Source of the DNA: Streptomyces sp. SA15
GTDB lineage: Bacteria; Actinomycetota; Actinomycetes; Streptomycetales; Streptomycetaceae
Length of the DNA stretch: 64,000 nt
Assembly (NCBI RefSeq): GCF_002291145.1
Contig: NZ_NTGE01000101.1
Location: forward strand, 46,051 to 110,050
Direction of reading: 5' to 3'
Positions 8,286 through 15,639 of this stretch are shown piece by piece. Position numbers and translations under genes: made by a program. Each line of letters starts with the position of its first letter. Position 1 is the first letter of the stretch. The notes beneath the pieces are model-generated. The model did not search any database and had not been told where the DNA came from. It saw nothing but the letters and a program-made list of their open reading frames with translations.

Positions 8286-8756
8286 ATGGAAGTCGCGCTC
8301 CGCGAGGTCCACGACAGCGACCTGCCGGTCTTCTTCCGGCAGATGAACGATCCGGAGGCCCTCCGCATGGCGGCCTTCACCGCGAAGGATCCCGCCGACT
8401 GGCACGCCTTCGACGCACTCTGGAAACGGATCCGTTCCTCGGACGCCGTCGCGCGGACCGTCCTGGCGGACGGTGACGTGGTGGGCAGCGCGGCGGTGTA
8501 CGGGGAGCCGGGCGAGCGCGAGGTGACGTACTGGATCGACCGCGCGTACTGGGGCCAGGGCATCGCCACCGCCGCGCTGCGCGACCTGGTGGCCGAGGTG
8601 CCGGAACGCCCGCTGTACGCCCGTGCCGCCGCGGACAACGAGGGGTCGCTGCGCGTGCTGGAGAAGTGCGGCTTCCGGGCGAGCGAGCGGGCCCGGGGGT
8701 ATGCGCAGGCCCGGGGCGAGGAGATCGACGAGGTCGTGCTGACGCTGGAGGGGTGA
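8286..8756 (+). CDS. GNAT family N-acetyltransferase
   Basis: A 156-residue RimJ/RimL-like GNAT acetyltransferase. Marks are the N-terminal LREVHDSDLPVFFRQMNDPEA and the acetyl-CoA loop region TYWIDRAYWGQGIATAALRDL followed by ARAAADNEGSLRVLEKCGF. It begins 3 bases after the IclR stop, so it is probably co-transcribed with it. The substrate is unknown and a link to the sugar pathway is not evident. Confidence 0.88.
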   Translation: MEVALREVHDSDLPVFFRQMNDPEALRMAAFTAKDPADWHAFDALWKRIRSSDAVARTVLADGDVVGSAAVYGEPGEREVTYWIDRAYWGQGIATAALRDLVAEVPERPLYARAAADNEGSLRVLEKCGFRASERARGYAQARGEEIDEVVLTLEG

Positions 8757-8862
8757 CTTCCACCGGCCTGAAGGCCGCGCACATGAACACCCGATGAGAA
8801 TTCCGGCGGAATTCCGGCGGAAGGGAACGCTCCGCCCGCCCCCGATCGTCTGTCCGAGCGGG

Positions 8863-10311
8863 ATGAACAAGACGATCAGGCGCGCTTCCGTCTTCACGCT
8901 GCTGCTGGTGTTCGCTCTGCTGATCAGGGCGACCTGGGTGCAGTTCTACGACGGCACAGCGCTCGCGGACAACAAGAACAACCGGCGCAACGCGATCGAG
9001 CTGTACAGCGAGCCGCTCGGCAACATCGTCGTGGGCGGAAAGTCGGTCACCGGCTCGGCCCGCACGACGAGCGGCGACCTCAAGTACAAACGGACGTACA
9101 CGGACGGCAGTCTGTACGCGGCCGTCACCGGCTACAGCTCGCAGGTGTACGGCGCGACCCAGCTGGAGGGCGTCTACCAGGAGCTGCTCGACGGGACGGA
9201 CAACCGGCTGAAGACCGTGCTGGACACAGTCACGAACAAGCGCGCCGACCCGGGCGACGTGATCACGACGATCGACCCGGCCACGCAGCGGGCGGCGTAC
9301 GACGCGCTCGGCGACAAGAAGGGCGCCGCCGTCGCGATCGACCCGGCCACCGGCAGGATCCTCGCGGTCGTCTCCACGCCGTCGTACGACCCGTCGACGA
9401 TCAGCACGGGCGACACCGACACCTGGTCACAGCTGACCAAGAACCCCGACAAGCCGATGACGAACCGCGCGCTGCGCCAGCCGCTGCCGCCGGGCTCGAC
9501 GTTCAAGCTGGTCGTCGCGGCGGCCGCGCTGGAGGACGGGCTGTACTCGTCGGTGGACGAGAAGACGGACAGCCCGAACCCGTACCCGCTGCCGCAGTCG
9601 ACCGACAAGCTGACGAACGAGAACCTGTCGGCTCCCTGCGCGAACGCCTCGATCCGGGTGGCCCTGCAGTACTCCTGCAACAACGTCTTCGGGAAGATGG
9701 CCGTCGACCTGGGCCAGGACAAGGTCCGGGCGATGGCGGAGAAGTTCGGCTTCAACGACGCGACGCAGGACGTACCGGTGCGGGCGTACGAGAGCGTGTA
9801 CCCGAAGGACATGGACGAGGCGCAGACGGCCCTGACGGGCATCGGCCAGTTCGACGTGACGGCGACCCCTTTGCAGATGGCCATGGTGTCGGCGGCCATA
9901 GCCAACGGCGGCAAGCTCCTCTCGCCGCACATGGTGTCGCAGATCACCGACAGCGGCGGTGACGTCCTGGAGGACTACGACGACAACACGAGCGCCAAGG
10001 AGATCGTCAGCTCCTCGACCGCCGAGCAACTGCAGTCGGCGATGCAGACGGTGGTCGAGAAGGGCACCGGCACGAACGCGCAGATCTCCGGCGTGACGGT
10101 GGGCGGCAAGACCGGTACGGCCCAGCACGGCGAGAACAACAGCGAGACGCCGTACGCCTGGTTCACGTCGTACGGCAAGTCCGACGCGACCGGCAAGGAG
10201 GTCGCCGTGGCGGTGATCGTGGAGCAGTCGAACGCGGCCCGTTCGGAGGTCAGCGGCAACGGGCTGGCCGCACCGGTGGCCAAGGCCGTGATGGAGGCGG
10301 CGCTGAACTAG
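8863..10311 (+). CDS. Class B penicillin-binding protein, PbpA-like transpeptidase
   Basis: A 482-residue membrane-anchored D,D-transpeptidase that cross-links peptidoglycan outside the membrane. One N-terminal membrane segment (about residues 9-25) is followed by the dimerisation domain and the transpeptidase domain with all three motifs: Ser212-x-x-Lys in PPGSTFK, S270-C-N272, and KTGTAQ near residue 417. The start MNKTIRR was chosen as it directly precedes the membrane anchor. Length is typical of actinobacterial PbpA relatives. No FtsW/RodA partner is adjacent, so this is a stand-alone copy rather than the one in the canonical cell-division cluster. Confidence 0.92.
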   Translation: MNKTIRRASVFTLLLVFALLIRATWVQFYDGTALADNKNNRRNAIELYSEPLGNIVVGGKSVTGSARTTSGDLKYKRTYTDGSLYAAVTGYSSQVYGATQLEGVYQELLDGTDNRLKTVLDTVTNKRADPGDVITTIDPATQRAAYDALGDKKGAAVAIDPATGRILAVVSTPSYDPSTISTGDTDTWSQLTKNPDKPMTNRALRQPLPPGSTFKLVVAAAALEDGLYSSVDEKTDSPNPYPLPQSTDKLTNENLSAPCANASIRVALQYSCNNVFGKMAVDLGQDKVRAMAEKFGFNDATQDVPVRAYESVYPKDMDEAQTALTGIGQFDVTATPLQMAMVSAAIANGGKLLSPHMVSQITDSGGDVLEDYDDNTSAKEIVSSSTAEQLQSAMQTVVEKGTGTNAQISGVTVGGKTGTAQHGENNSETPYAWFTSYGKSDATGKEVAVAVIVEQSNAARSEVSGNGLAAPVAKAVMEAALN

Positions 10312-10316
10312 GAGCC

Positions 10317-10357
10317 GGGGGACAGCCCCGACAGGAGCTGTACAGGAGCTGTCCCCC
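10317..10357. terminator. Bidirectional terminator between convergent genes
   Basis: Perfect 10-base arms, GGGGGACAGC at 10317-10326 and GCTGTCCCCC at 10348-10357, with a 21-base loop. It fills the 51-base gap between the converging penicillin-binding protein and permease genes. Confidence 0.7.
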
Positions 10358-10362
10358 AGACC

Positions 10363-11820
10363 TCACTTGGCGCCCAGGATCTGCTCGATCGGGTCGATCG
10401 CGAAGTACACCAGGAACAGCGCCGAGGTCCCCCACAGCAGCCAGTGGATCTCCTTGGCCTTGCCGAGAACCGTCTTGATCACCACGTAGGCGAGGAAGCC
10501 GGCGCCGATGCCGTTGGTGATGGAGTACGTGAACGGCATCACGGCGATGGTCAGGAACGCCGGGATGGCGATCTCGTACTTGTCCCAGTCGATGTGCTTG
10601 ACCTGCGTCATCATCAGGAAGCCGACGGCGACCAGGGCGGGAGCGGCCGCCTGGAGCGGGACGATCGTCAGCAGCGGGGTCAGGAACAGGGCGAGGGCGA
10701 ACAGGCCGCCGGTGACCAGGTTGGAGAAGCCGGTGCGCGAGCCCTCCCCCACACCCGCCGCCGACTCGATGTAGGAGGTGGCGGAGGAGGACGAGGCCGC
10801 GCCGCCCGCGACCGCCGCGGCACCGTCGATGAGCAGCACCCGGCCGAGGTTCGGGACCTTGCCCTCCTCGTCGAGGAGTCCGGCCTCCGCGCTGATGCCG
10901 ACGACCGTGCCCATGGTGTCGAAGAAGTCGGACAGGATCAGCGTGAAGATCAGCAGGACGACGGTGACGACGCCGACGCCGGGCGCGTCGAAGGCGCCGA
11001 ACAGGCTGAAGTGACCGATCAGTCCGAAGTCGGGGGTGTCGACGATCTTGTCGGGCCAGTCGGGGGTGGTCAGGCCCCAGGCCTTGATGTCGGCGATCGA
11101 GTTGATGATCATCGCGAGGATCGTCATGGTCACGATGCTGATCAGGATGGCGCCCTTGACCTTGCGGGCGAGCAGTCCGATCGTCAGCAGGACGCCGAGG
11201 CAGAAGACGAGAATCGGCCACCCGGTGAGGGTGCCGGTGCCGCCGAGCTGGACCGGGACGGTGGTGTTCGCGATGTCCGGGATACGGGTGACGAACCCGG
11301 CGTCGACGAAGCCGATGAAGGCGATGAACAGGCCGATACCGACGCTGATCGCCTGCTTGAGGGGCTGCGGAATGGCGTGCATGACCGCCTCGCGCAGCCC
11401 TGTCACCACCAACACACAGATCAGCAGGCCCTCCAGGACGACCAGGCCCATCGCGTCGTCCCAGCTCATCTGCGGGGCGATCTGGAAGGCGACGACCGCA
11501 TTCAATCCGAGGCCGGCGGCGAGCGCGAGGGGCAGGTTGCCGCCCACGCCCATGATGATCGTCATGACCGCGGCCACCAGGGCGGTGGCGGTGGTCAGTT
11601 GGACGGCGTCGAGCTGCTGGCCGAACTTGTCCTTCGCGCTGCCGAGGATGATGGGATTCAGGACAAGGATGTAGGCCATCGTGAAGAACGTGGCGAAGCC
11701 GCCGCGTATCTCACGGCCGAAGGTGGATCCCCGCGCGGAGATCTTGAAGAACCGGTCGACGCTGTTCGCCGCTGGTGGCGGGGCACTTGACCGGTCGGCC
11801 ACCTTCTGCGATTCGGACAT
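10363..11820 (-). CDS. NCS2 family purine/uracil permease
   Basis: A 485-residue integral membrane transporter of the NCS2 (AzgA/PbuG-like) family, which imports hypoxanthine, guanine, adenine or uracil by proton symport. About 12-14 hydrophobic segments are visible. Family strings include FFTMAYILVLNPIILG near the N-terminus, DFFDTMGTVVGISAEAG and the substrate-site region GEGSRTGFSNLVTGGLF. The start ATG and length are typical. It is monocistronic, with an unusual leader holding a palindrome and direct repeats. Which base it prefers cannot be read from the sequence. Confidence 0.92.
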   Translation of the reverse strand: MSESQKVADRSSAPPPAANSVDRFFKISARGSTFGREIRGGFATFFTMAYILVLNPIILGSAKDKFGQQLDAVQLTTATALVAAVMTIIMGVGGNLPLALAAGLGLNAVVAFQIAPQMSWDDAMGLVVLEGLLICVLVVTGLREAVMHAIPQPLKQAISVGIGLFIAFIGFVDAGFVTRIPDIANTTVPVQLGGTGTLTGWPILVFCLGVLLTIGLLARKVKGAILISIVTMTILAMIINSIADIKAWGLTTPDWPDKIVDTPDFGLIGHFSLFGAFDAPGVGVVTVVLLIFTLILSDFFDTMGTVVGISAEAGLLDEEGKVPNLGRVLLIDGAAAVAGGAASSSSATSYIESAAGVGEGSRTGFSNLVTGGLFALALFLTPLLTIVPLQAAAPALVAVGFLMMTQVKHIDWDKYEIAIPAFLTIAVMPFTYSITNGIGAGFLAYVVIKTVLGKAKEIHWLLWGTSALFLVYFAIDPIEQILGAK

Positions 11821-11883
11821 GACTGCTGCTCCTTGGTGCCTGAATGATCGGTGTGCGGATGCTGGCTGGATTGTTCCCTCGTT

Positions 11884-11958
11884 GAACCTGTTTCAGGTTT
11901 TCTCCGTGTTACGGAATCGGCGTCGGACCTCCAGACTGTGAGCGTCGGACCTCCAGAC
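11884..11958. promoter_or_regulatory. Palindrome and direct repeats in the divergent promoter region
   Basis: The 284-base gap between the NCS2 permease and the divergent sigma factor has no gene. It contains AACCTGTTTCAGGTT (6-base arms, 3-base spacer) near 11885-11899. It also has two copies of a 17-base direct repeat, GCGTCGGACCTCCAGAC, at about 11920-11936 and 11942-11958, a 22-base (two-turn) period. Both look like protein-binding sites for one or both divergent promoters. No regulator can be assigned. Confidence 0.4.
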
Positions 11959-12104
11959 AGTGTTCGAAGACCCGTACGAACCAAGCAGTCCATCACTGCT
12001 ACGCTTCCGGATCTCGTCCGGGCCACCCCCGGATGATCACATGTCAGACACATGACACACACAGGCGCCGGGGGCGCCCGAGTCGCCGTGAGGAGAGGTC
12101 GCCC

Positions 12105-12668
12105 GTGGGCACAGTCGTCGACGACGCCGCCTCCGTGGAGTTCCATGCCTTCTTCGAGCGCCACTACGCCGAACTGTCCCGCCTCGCCCATCTGCTGACG
12201 GGTGAGGCGGACGCCGCCGACGACCTGGCGGCGGACGCGTTACTGGCGCTGTGGCACCGCTGGGACCGGGTGCGCGCGGCCGACCATCCGGCGGCGTACG
12301 CGCGGGGGGTCGTGGCCAATCTGGCCCGTACCCGGATCCGCAGCGCGGTACGCGAACGGCGGCGCGTCGCGCTGTTCTGGTCGCAGCGCGAGGAGAAGGC
12401 CGAGAACCCGGACGTGGCAGGGGTGGTCGACGTCCAGGAGGCGTTGCGTAGACTTCCGTTCCGCAAACGCGCCTGCGTGGTGCTGCGGCACGCATTCGAC
12501 CTCTCCGAGAAGGACACAGCGCTCGCCCTGGGTGTCTCGGTCGGTACGGTGAAGAGCCAGACCTCGAAGGGAATGGCCGAACTGCAGCGGTTGCTCGGAA
12601 CACAGGCAGCTCCGCAGAGAGTGCACGCGGCGATGGCGCGCACCGGCGACGCCGGAAGGGACCGATGA
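12105..12668 (+). CDS. ECF/SigE-like sigma-70 family factor (TTA-containing)
   Basis: A 187-residue sigma factor. Region 2 is seen in FFERHYAELSRLAHLLTGE and region 4 in RLPFRKRACVVLRHAFDLSEKDTALALGVSVGTVKSQTSKGM. It starts at a GTG preceded by AGGAGAGG. It contains a TTA leucine codon at 12240-12242 (codon 46), so full expression should need the bldA leucyl-tRNA. The stop overlaps the next gene by four bases (ATGA), which makes translational coupling to the putative anti-sigma partner very likely. Confidence 0.9.
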   Translation: MGTVVDDAASVEFHAFFERHYAELSRLAHLLTGEADAADDLAADALLALWHRWDRVRAADHPAAYARGVVANLARTRIRSAVRERRRVALFWSQREEKAENPDVAGVVDVQEALRRLPFRKRACVVLRHAFDLSEKDTALALGVSVGTVKSQTSKGMAELQRLLGTQAAPQRVHAAMARTGDAGRDR

Positions 12669-13513
12669 CCATGCGGCGGGACGTGCACGACGAGTTGCGC
12701 GCCCGGCTGCACGAGGCGGCCGGGGCGCACGAGCCCGACCGCGCGCGCATCCTGGCGCGGATCGAGCGCGGTATGACCGAACAGGCCCGCCCCGACCATC
12801 GGGCGACCCGTCCGCCGGTGTTCGGCTGGGTGCGGGTGGTGAGCGCCACCGCGGCGGTCGCGGGCGTGCTGGGGGTCGGCGGCTACGCGGTCGCCTCCGC
12901 GGTGAAGGACGAGGTTCCCCCGCAGAAGATCGCGGTCACGGCGACGCCCACGCCGTCGCCGGACGCGACGAGCCGCGCGCCCGAGCCGCCGGTGAACCCG
13001 AAGCCGAGCACCCAGGAGCCCGAGCCGAGCAAGTCGCCCGCGCGGACGCCGAGTACGTCGGTCACCGCGGCGCCGCCGGCCTCCGGCACCGAGGACGGTC
13101 CGCTGTGGTCGGACGGCTCGGTGGACCCGCACAGCAACGACTTCTGGGCGCAGAGCAACATCACCCTCAAGACCTCCGAGCAACTTGCCTCCCTCACGGT
13201 CGAGTTGAAGGTCGCGCAGACCGGCGGTGTCACCAACGCCGGTGCCTGGCGCTCGCTCCCCGAGGACGACTTCACACTGACGGTCGGCGAGCGGGACGGC
13301 TTCCTCGTCTACACCTGGGTGCTCAAGGAGGGCCGTACGGTCCCCAAGGGCGAGTGGGTGTTCGCCGGGCAGTACAACCACCAGCGCGGCGGCCGGGACG
13401 CGAAGGACGACGCCTACACGGCGACGGCGACCGCGGGGTCCGAACAGGCGGATGTGGAGGGCGACTTCGCGGCGCAGGACGACAACGACTCGTCCGACGG
13501 CGGAGATTCGTAA
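12665..13513 (+). CDS. Putative membrane anti-sigma factor / secreted-domain protein
   Basis: A 282-residue single-pass protein translated in overlap with the sigma gene. It has a short cytoplasmic N-terminus (about residues 1-50, no zinc motif), one membrane segment near residues 52-77 (FGWVRVVSATAAVAGVLGVGGYAVA), a Pro/Ser/Thr-rich linker, and an extracellular beta-rich domain (about 145-270). The coupling and topology suggest it holds the sigma factor at the membrane and senses an external cue. No recognised anti-sigma domain is present, so this role is inferred. A secreted pectate lyase gene follows 84 bases later and could be a target. Confidence 0.7.
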   Translation: MTMRRDVHDELRARLHEAAGAHEPDRARILARIERGMTEQARPDHRATRPPVFGWVRVVSATAAVAGVLGVGGYAVASAVKDEVPPQKIAVTATPTPSPDATSRAPEPPVNPKPSTQEPEPSKSPARTPSTSVTAAPPASGTEDGPLWSDGSVDPHSNDFWAQSNITLKTSEQLASLTVELKVAQTGGVTNAGAWRSLPEDDFTLTVGERDGFLVYTWVLKEGRTVPKGEWVFAGQYNHQRGGRDAKDDAYTATATAGSEQADVEGDFAAQDDNDSSDGGDS

Positions 13514-13597
13514 AGAAAGTCTGCAGACGCGGCAACCCGTTCCACACCAGTGGCGACCAGGAAACGCAAAGTTCCTCTCCCACGCAAGGAAATGGGC

Positions 13598-14428
13598 ATG
13601 ACTGCACGAGCTGAACAGCCCGTCCGCCACCGCCGCCGGGTCACCAAACGGCGCGCGGTGATCGCCGGAGCCTCCGCTCTCGGCATCACGGGGGCGGCGA
13701 TCGTCACCACGACGATGCTGTCCTCCGCGGGCGCGGCCTCGTCGTGGCCGGCCGCCAAGGGCAGCAAGGCCGTCTCGTCGACGATCAAGGTGTCCGGCAC
13801 GTACGACGGCAAGCTCAAGAAGTTCTACGGCGCCGGCGAGCTGGGCGGCAGTGGCCAGGAGGAGGGCCAGGATCCGGTCTTCGAGCTGGCCGACGGAGCG
13901 TTACTCAAGAACGTGATCATCGGCACCCCGGGCGCGGACGGCGTCCACTGCAAGGGCAGTTGCACGCTGCAGAACGTATGGTGGCTGGACGTCGGCGAGG
14001 ACGCCGCCAGCTTCAAGGGCAAGTCGTCGTCGGCCGTGTACAAGGTCATCGGCGGCGGCGCGAAGAACGGCGCCGACAAGGTGCTCCAGTTCAACGGGGC
14101 CGGCAAGCTGACCGTGACCGGCTTCCAGGTCCACAACTCGGGCAAGCTGGTCCGCTCCTGCGGCAACTGCAAGACGCAGCACAAGCGGACGATCGTGCTG
14201 AGCGACATCGACGTGACGGCGCCGCTGAAGGCGATCGTCGGCGTCAACGCCAACTACGGGGACACCGCCACGCTGTCCAGGATCCGTATCCACGGCGACG
14301 CCAAGAAGAAGACCAAGACCTGCGTCCGTTTCAAGGGCAACAACTCCGGCAAGGAGCCCACAGAGCTGGGCACGGGCCCCGACGGCAAGACGTGCAAGTT
14401 CAAGAGCTCCGACATCAGCTACCGCTGA
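13598..14428 (+). CDS. Secreted pectate lyase, polysaccharide lyase family 3 (TTA-containing)
   Basis: A 276-residue PL3-type pectate lyase that cleaves polygalacturonate by beta-elimination outside the cell. The N-terminus has a long basic region and hydrophobic export segment (RRAVIAGASALGITGAAIV). The short right-handed helix fold is seen in DGVHCKGSCTLQNVWWLDVGEDAASFKG, where the acidic residues bind calcium, and in VHNSGKLVRSCGNCKTQHKRTIVLSD. A TTA codon at 13910-13912 (codon 105) makes it bldA-dependent. The start MTARAEQP was chosen for its AAGGA site; upstream sequence is not conserved-looking. The lyase core is complete. Confidence 0.9.
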   Translation: MTARAEQPVRHRRRVTKRRAVIAGASALGITGAAIVTTTMLSSAGAASSWPAAKGSKAVSSTIKVSGTYDGKLKKFYGAGELGGSGQEEGQDPVFELADGALLKNVIIGTPGADGVHCKGSCTLQNVWWLDVGEDAASFKGKSSSAVYKVIGGGAKNGADKVLQFNGAGKLTVTGFQVHNSGKLVRSCGNCKTQHKRTIVLSDIDVTAPLKAIVGVNANYGDTATLSRIRIHGDAKKKTKTCVRFKGNNSGKEPTELGTGPDGKTCKFKSSDISYR

Positions 14429-14476
14429 TCCCCACAACTCCGGCCGGGCAAAGCCCCCCTTGGGCCCGCCGGACGC

Positions 14477-14542
14477 ACCGGTCGAGCCCCCCCCTCGACC
14501 GGTCACGAGAACGCCCCCGCCGCTGACGACCGACGGGGGCGT
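14477..14542. terminator. Two strong hairpin terminators between convergent lyase genes
   Basis: Hairpin one has perfect 10-base arms ACCGGTCGAG/CTCGACCGGT (14477-14503). Hairpin two has ACGCCCCCG/CGGGGGCGT arms (14511-14542). They sit between the PL3 gene and the converging truncated PL9-like gene, whose final codons lie in the dispersed repeat immediately to the right. Confidence 0.75.
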
Positions 14543-14551
14543 TCGCGCCCT

Positions 14552-14579
14552 TCAGGGGCGCGGGGCTGTATCGATGTGC
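14552..14579. repeat. Dispersed intergenic repeat, partial copy 2
   Basis: TCAGGGGCGCGGGGCTGTAT followed by CGATGTGC matches the first 26-28 bases of the copy at 5734. After this the sequence is lyase coding DNA. The repeat edge therefore coincides with the breakpoint of the truncated PL9-like gene. Confidence 0.65.
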
Positions 14580-15409
14580 CGCGCGTTGTCCCAAGCCGCG
14601 TTGTTCTCCACCTTGTGCGCCACCGAAGCCCCTCCCCCGCCCAACTCGAACCCACTGCCGTCGCCCTCGAACGCCGCGTCCCCCCACCGGTTCCTGCCGT
14701 TGCCGAAGGCCCGCGAGTCCTTGATGGTGACGGGCGACGAGAACTGCCACAGATCGAGCCCGTCATCCGAGTTGTTGTACAGGCGCGCACCCTCCACGAC
14801 GTTGCCGACACCCGAGCCGAACTTGATGGCGATCCCGTCGGCGTTCTGACCGTGCTCGGCCGGGTCGTAGTTGCCGTGACTGTCCAGGTTCCGCACGAGG
14901 TTGTCCGTCGTACCGTCACCGCGCAGGGTGAACCCGGAGTCGCCGTTGTTCGCCGTGACAAGGTTCTTGAAGACTCCGCCCACCGACGACGTGGCGACGA
15001 ACCCCTGCGCCGGCGAGTTCTGGAAGGTGAGGTTCTGCACGGTCCAGTAGTCGCCGTGGATCTCGGCCAGCCAGGAGCCGTCGGGCAGCCTGGAGCCGTC
15101 GATCCTCACCTTCTCGCCGCCGTACGCCCGCAGCGTGACCCGCGCCGAACCGGTGCCGTTGGCCGTGGACTTCAGGGTCGCCGTCGGGTGGTACGTCCCG
15201 CCGCGGACCTGGATCGTGGTGCCGGCGGCCGCGTTCCTGACGGCCGACTCCAGCTGCGCGGTGGTGGACACGGTGACCGTCGTCGAGGCGGCCCGGGCGC
15301 CACCCTCGGTGAGGCCGAGGTAGACGCCGCTCGCCCCCGAGGCGACGGCCACCGCCGCGGCGATCGACAGGGTCCGCGTCCTGCGGTGGCGTCCGGTGCC
15401 TAGACGCAC
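14552..15409 (-). CDS. PL9-like secreted pectate lyase, 3'-truncated into an intergenic repeat
   Basis: A 285-residue exported right-handed beta-helix protein resembling family 9 pectate lyases (signal segment SIAAAVAVASGASGVYLG; helix rungs such as YWTVQNLTFQNSPAQGF, NADGIAIKFGSGVGNVVEGARLYNNSDDGLDLW). The match runs to VENNAAWDN, then the frame continues into ARHIDTAPRP and stops. The last eight or so codons and the TGA stop (TCA at 14552-14554) belong to the dispersed repeat TCAGGGGCGCGGGGCTGTAT. Family members normally have further helix rungs after this point. The enzyme is probably inactive or altered, but it has an intact 5' end. Confidence 0.75.
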   Translation of the reverse strand: MRLGTGRHRRTRTLSIAAAVAVASGASGVYLGLTEGGARAASTTVTVSTTAQLESAVRNAAAGTTIQVRGGTYHPTATLKSTANGTGSARVTLRAYGGEKVRIDGSRLPDGSWLAEIHGDYWTVQNLTFQNSPAQGFVATSSVGGVFKNLVTANNGDSGFTLRGDGTTDNLVRNLDSHGNYDPAEHGQNADGIAIKFGSGVGNVVEGARLYNNSDDGLDLWQFSSPVTIKDSRAFGNGRNRWGDAAFEGDGSGFELGGGGASVAHKVENNAAWDNARHIDTAPRP

Positions 15410-15639
15410 GGAACGTTCCTTTCGTCGACATCGGGAGGACGAAACGGGCCGGAGGGGCCGCCCCGGCCCGTTTCTGAGATCAGGTCGCCGCCGGTGGCCG
15501 AAAAGGTTGCCGCCCCGCGAAAACGATCGAAACTTTCGCTCCCCCTCGCCCCACGCACACCGATTGACCAGCTGACCTCCTGCGATGACACTCCCAAGGC
15601 GAACCCAACAGAAACCCCCACACTCCCACAGGATGTGTC

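Noticed and set aside
7500..8897. 465-codon frame antisense to the IclR and GNAT genes
   Set aside because: Composition (Arg, His, Val, Gly runs) is that of an antisense shadow in high-GC DNA; the plus-strand proteins have clear families.
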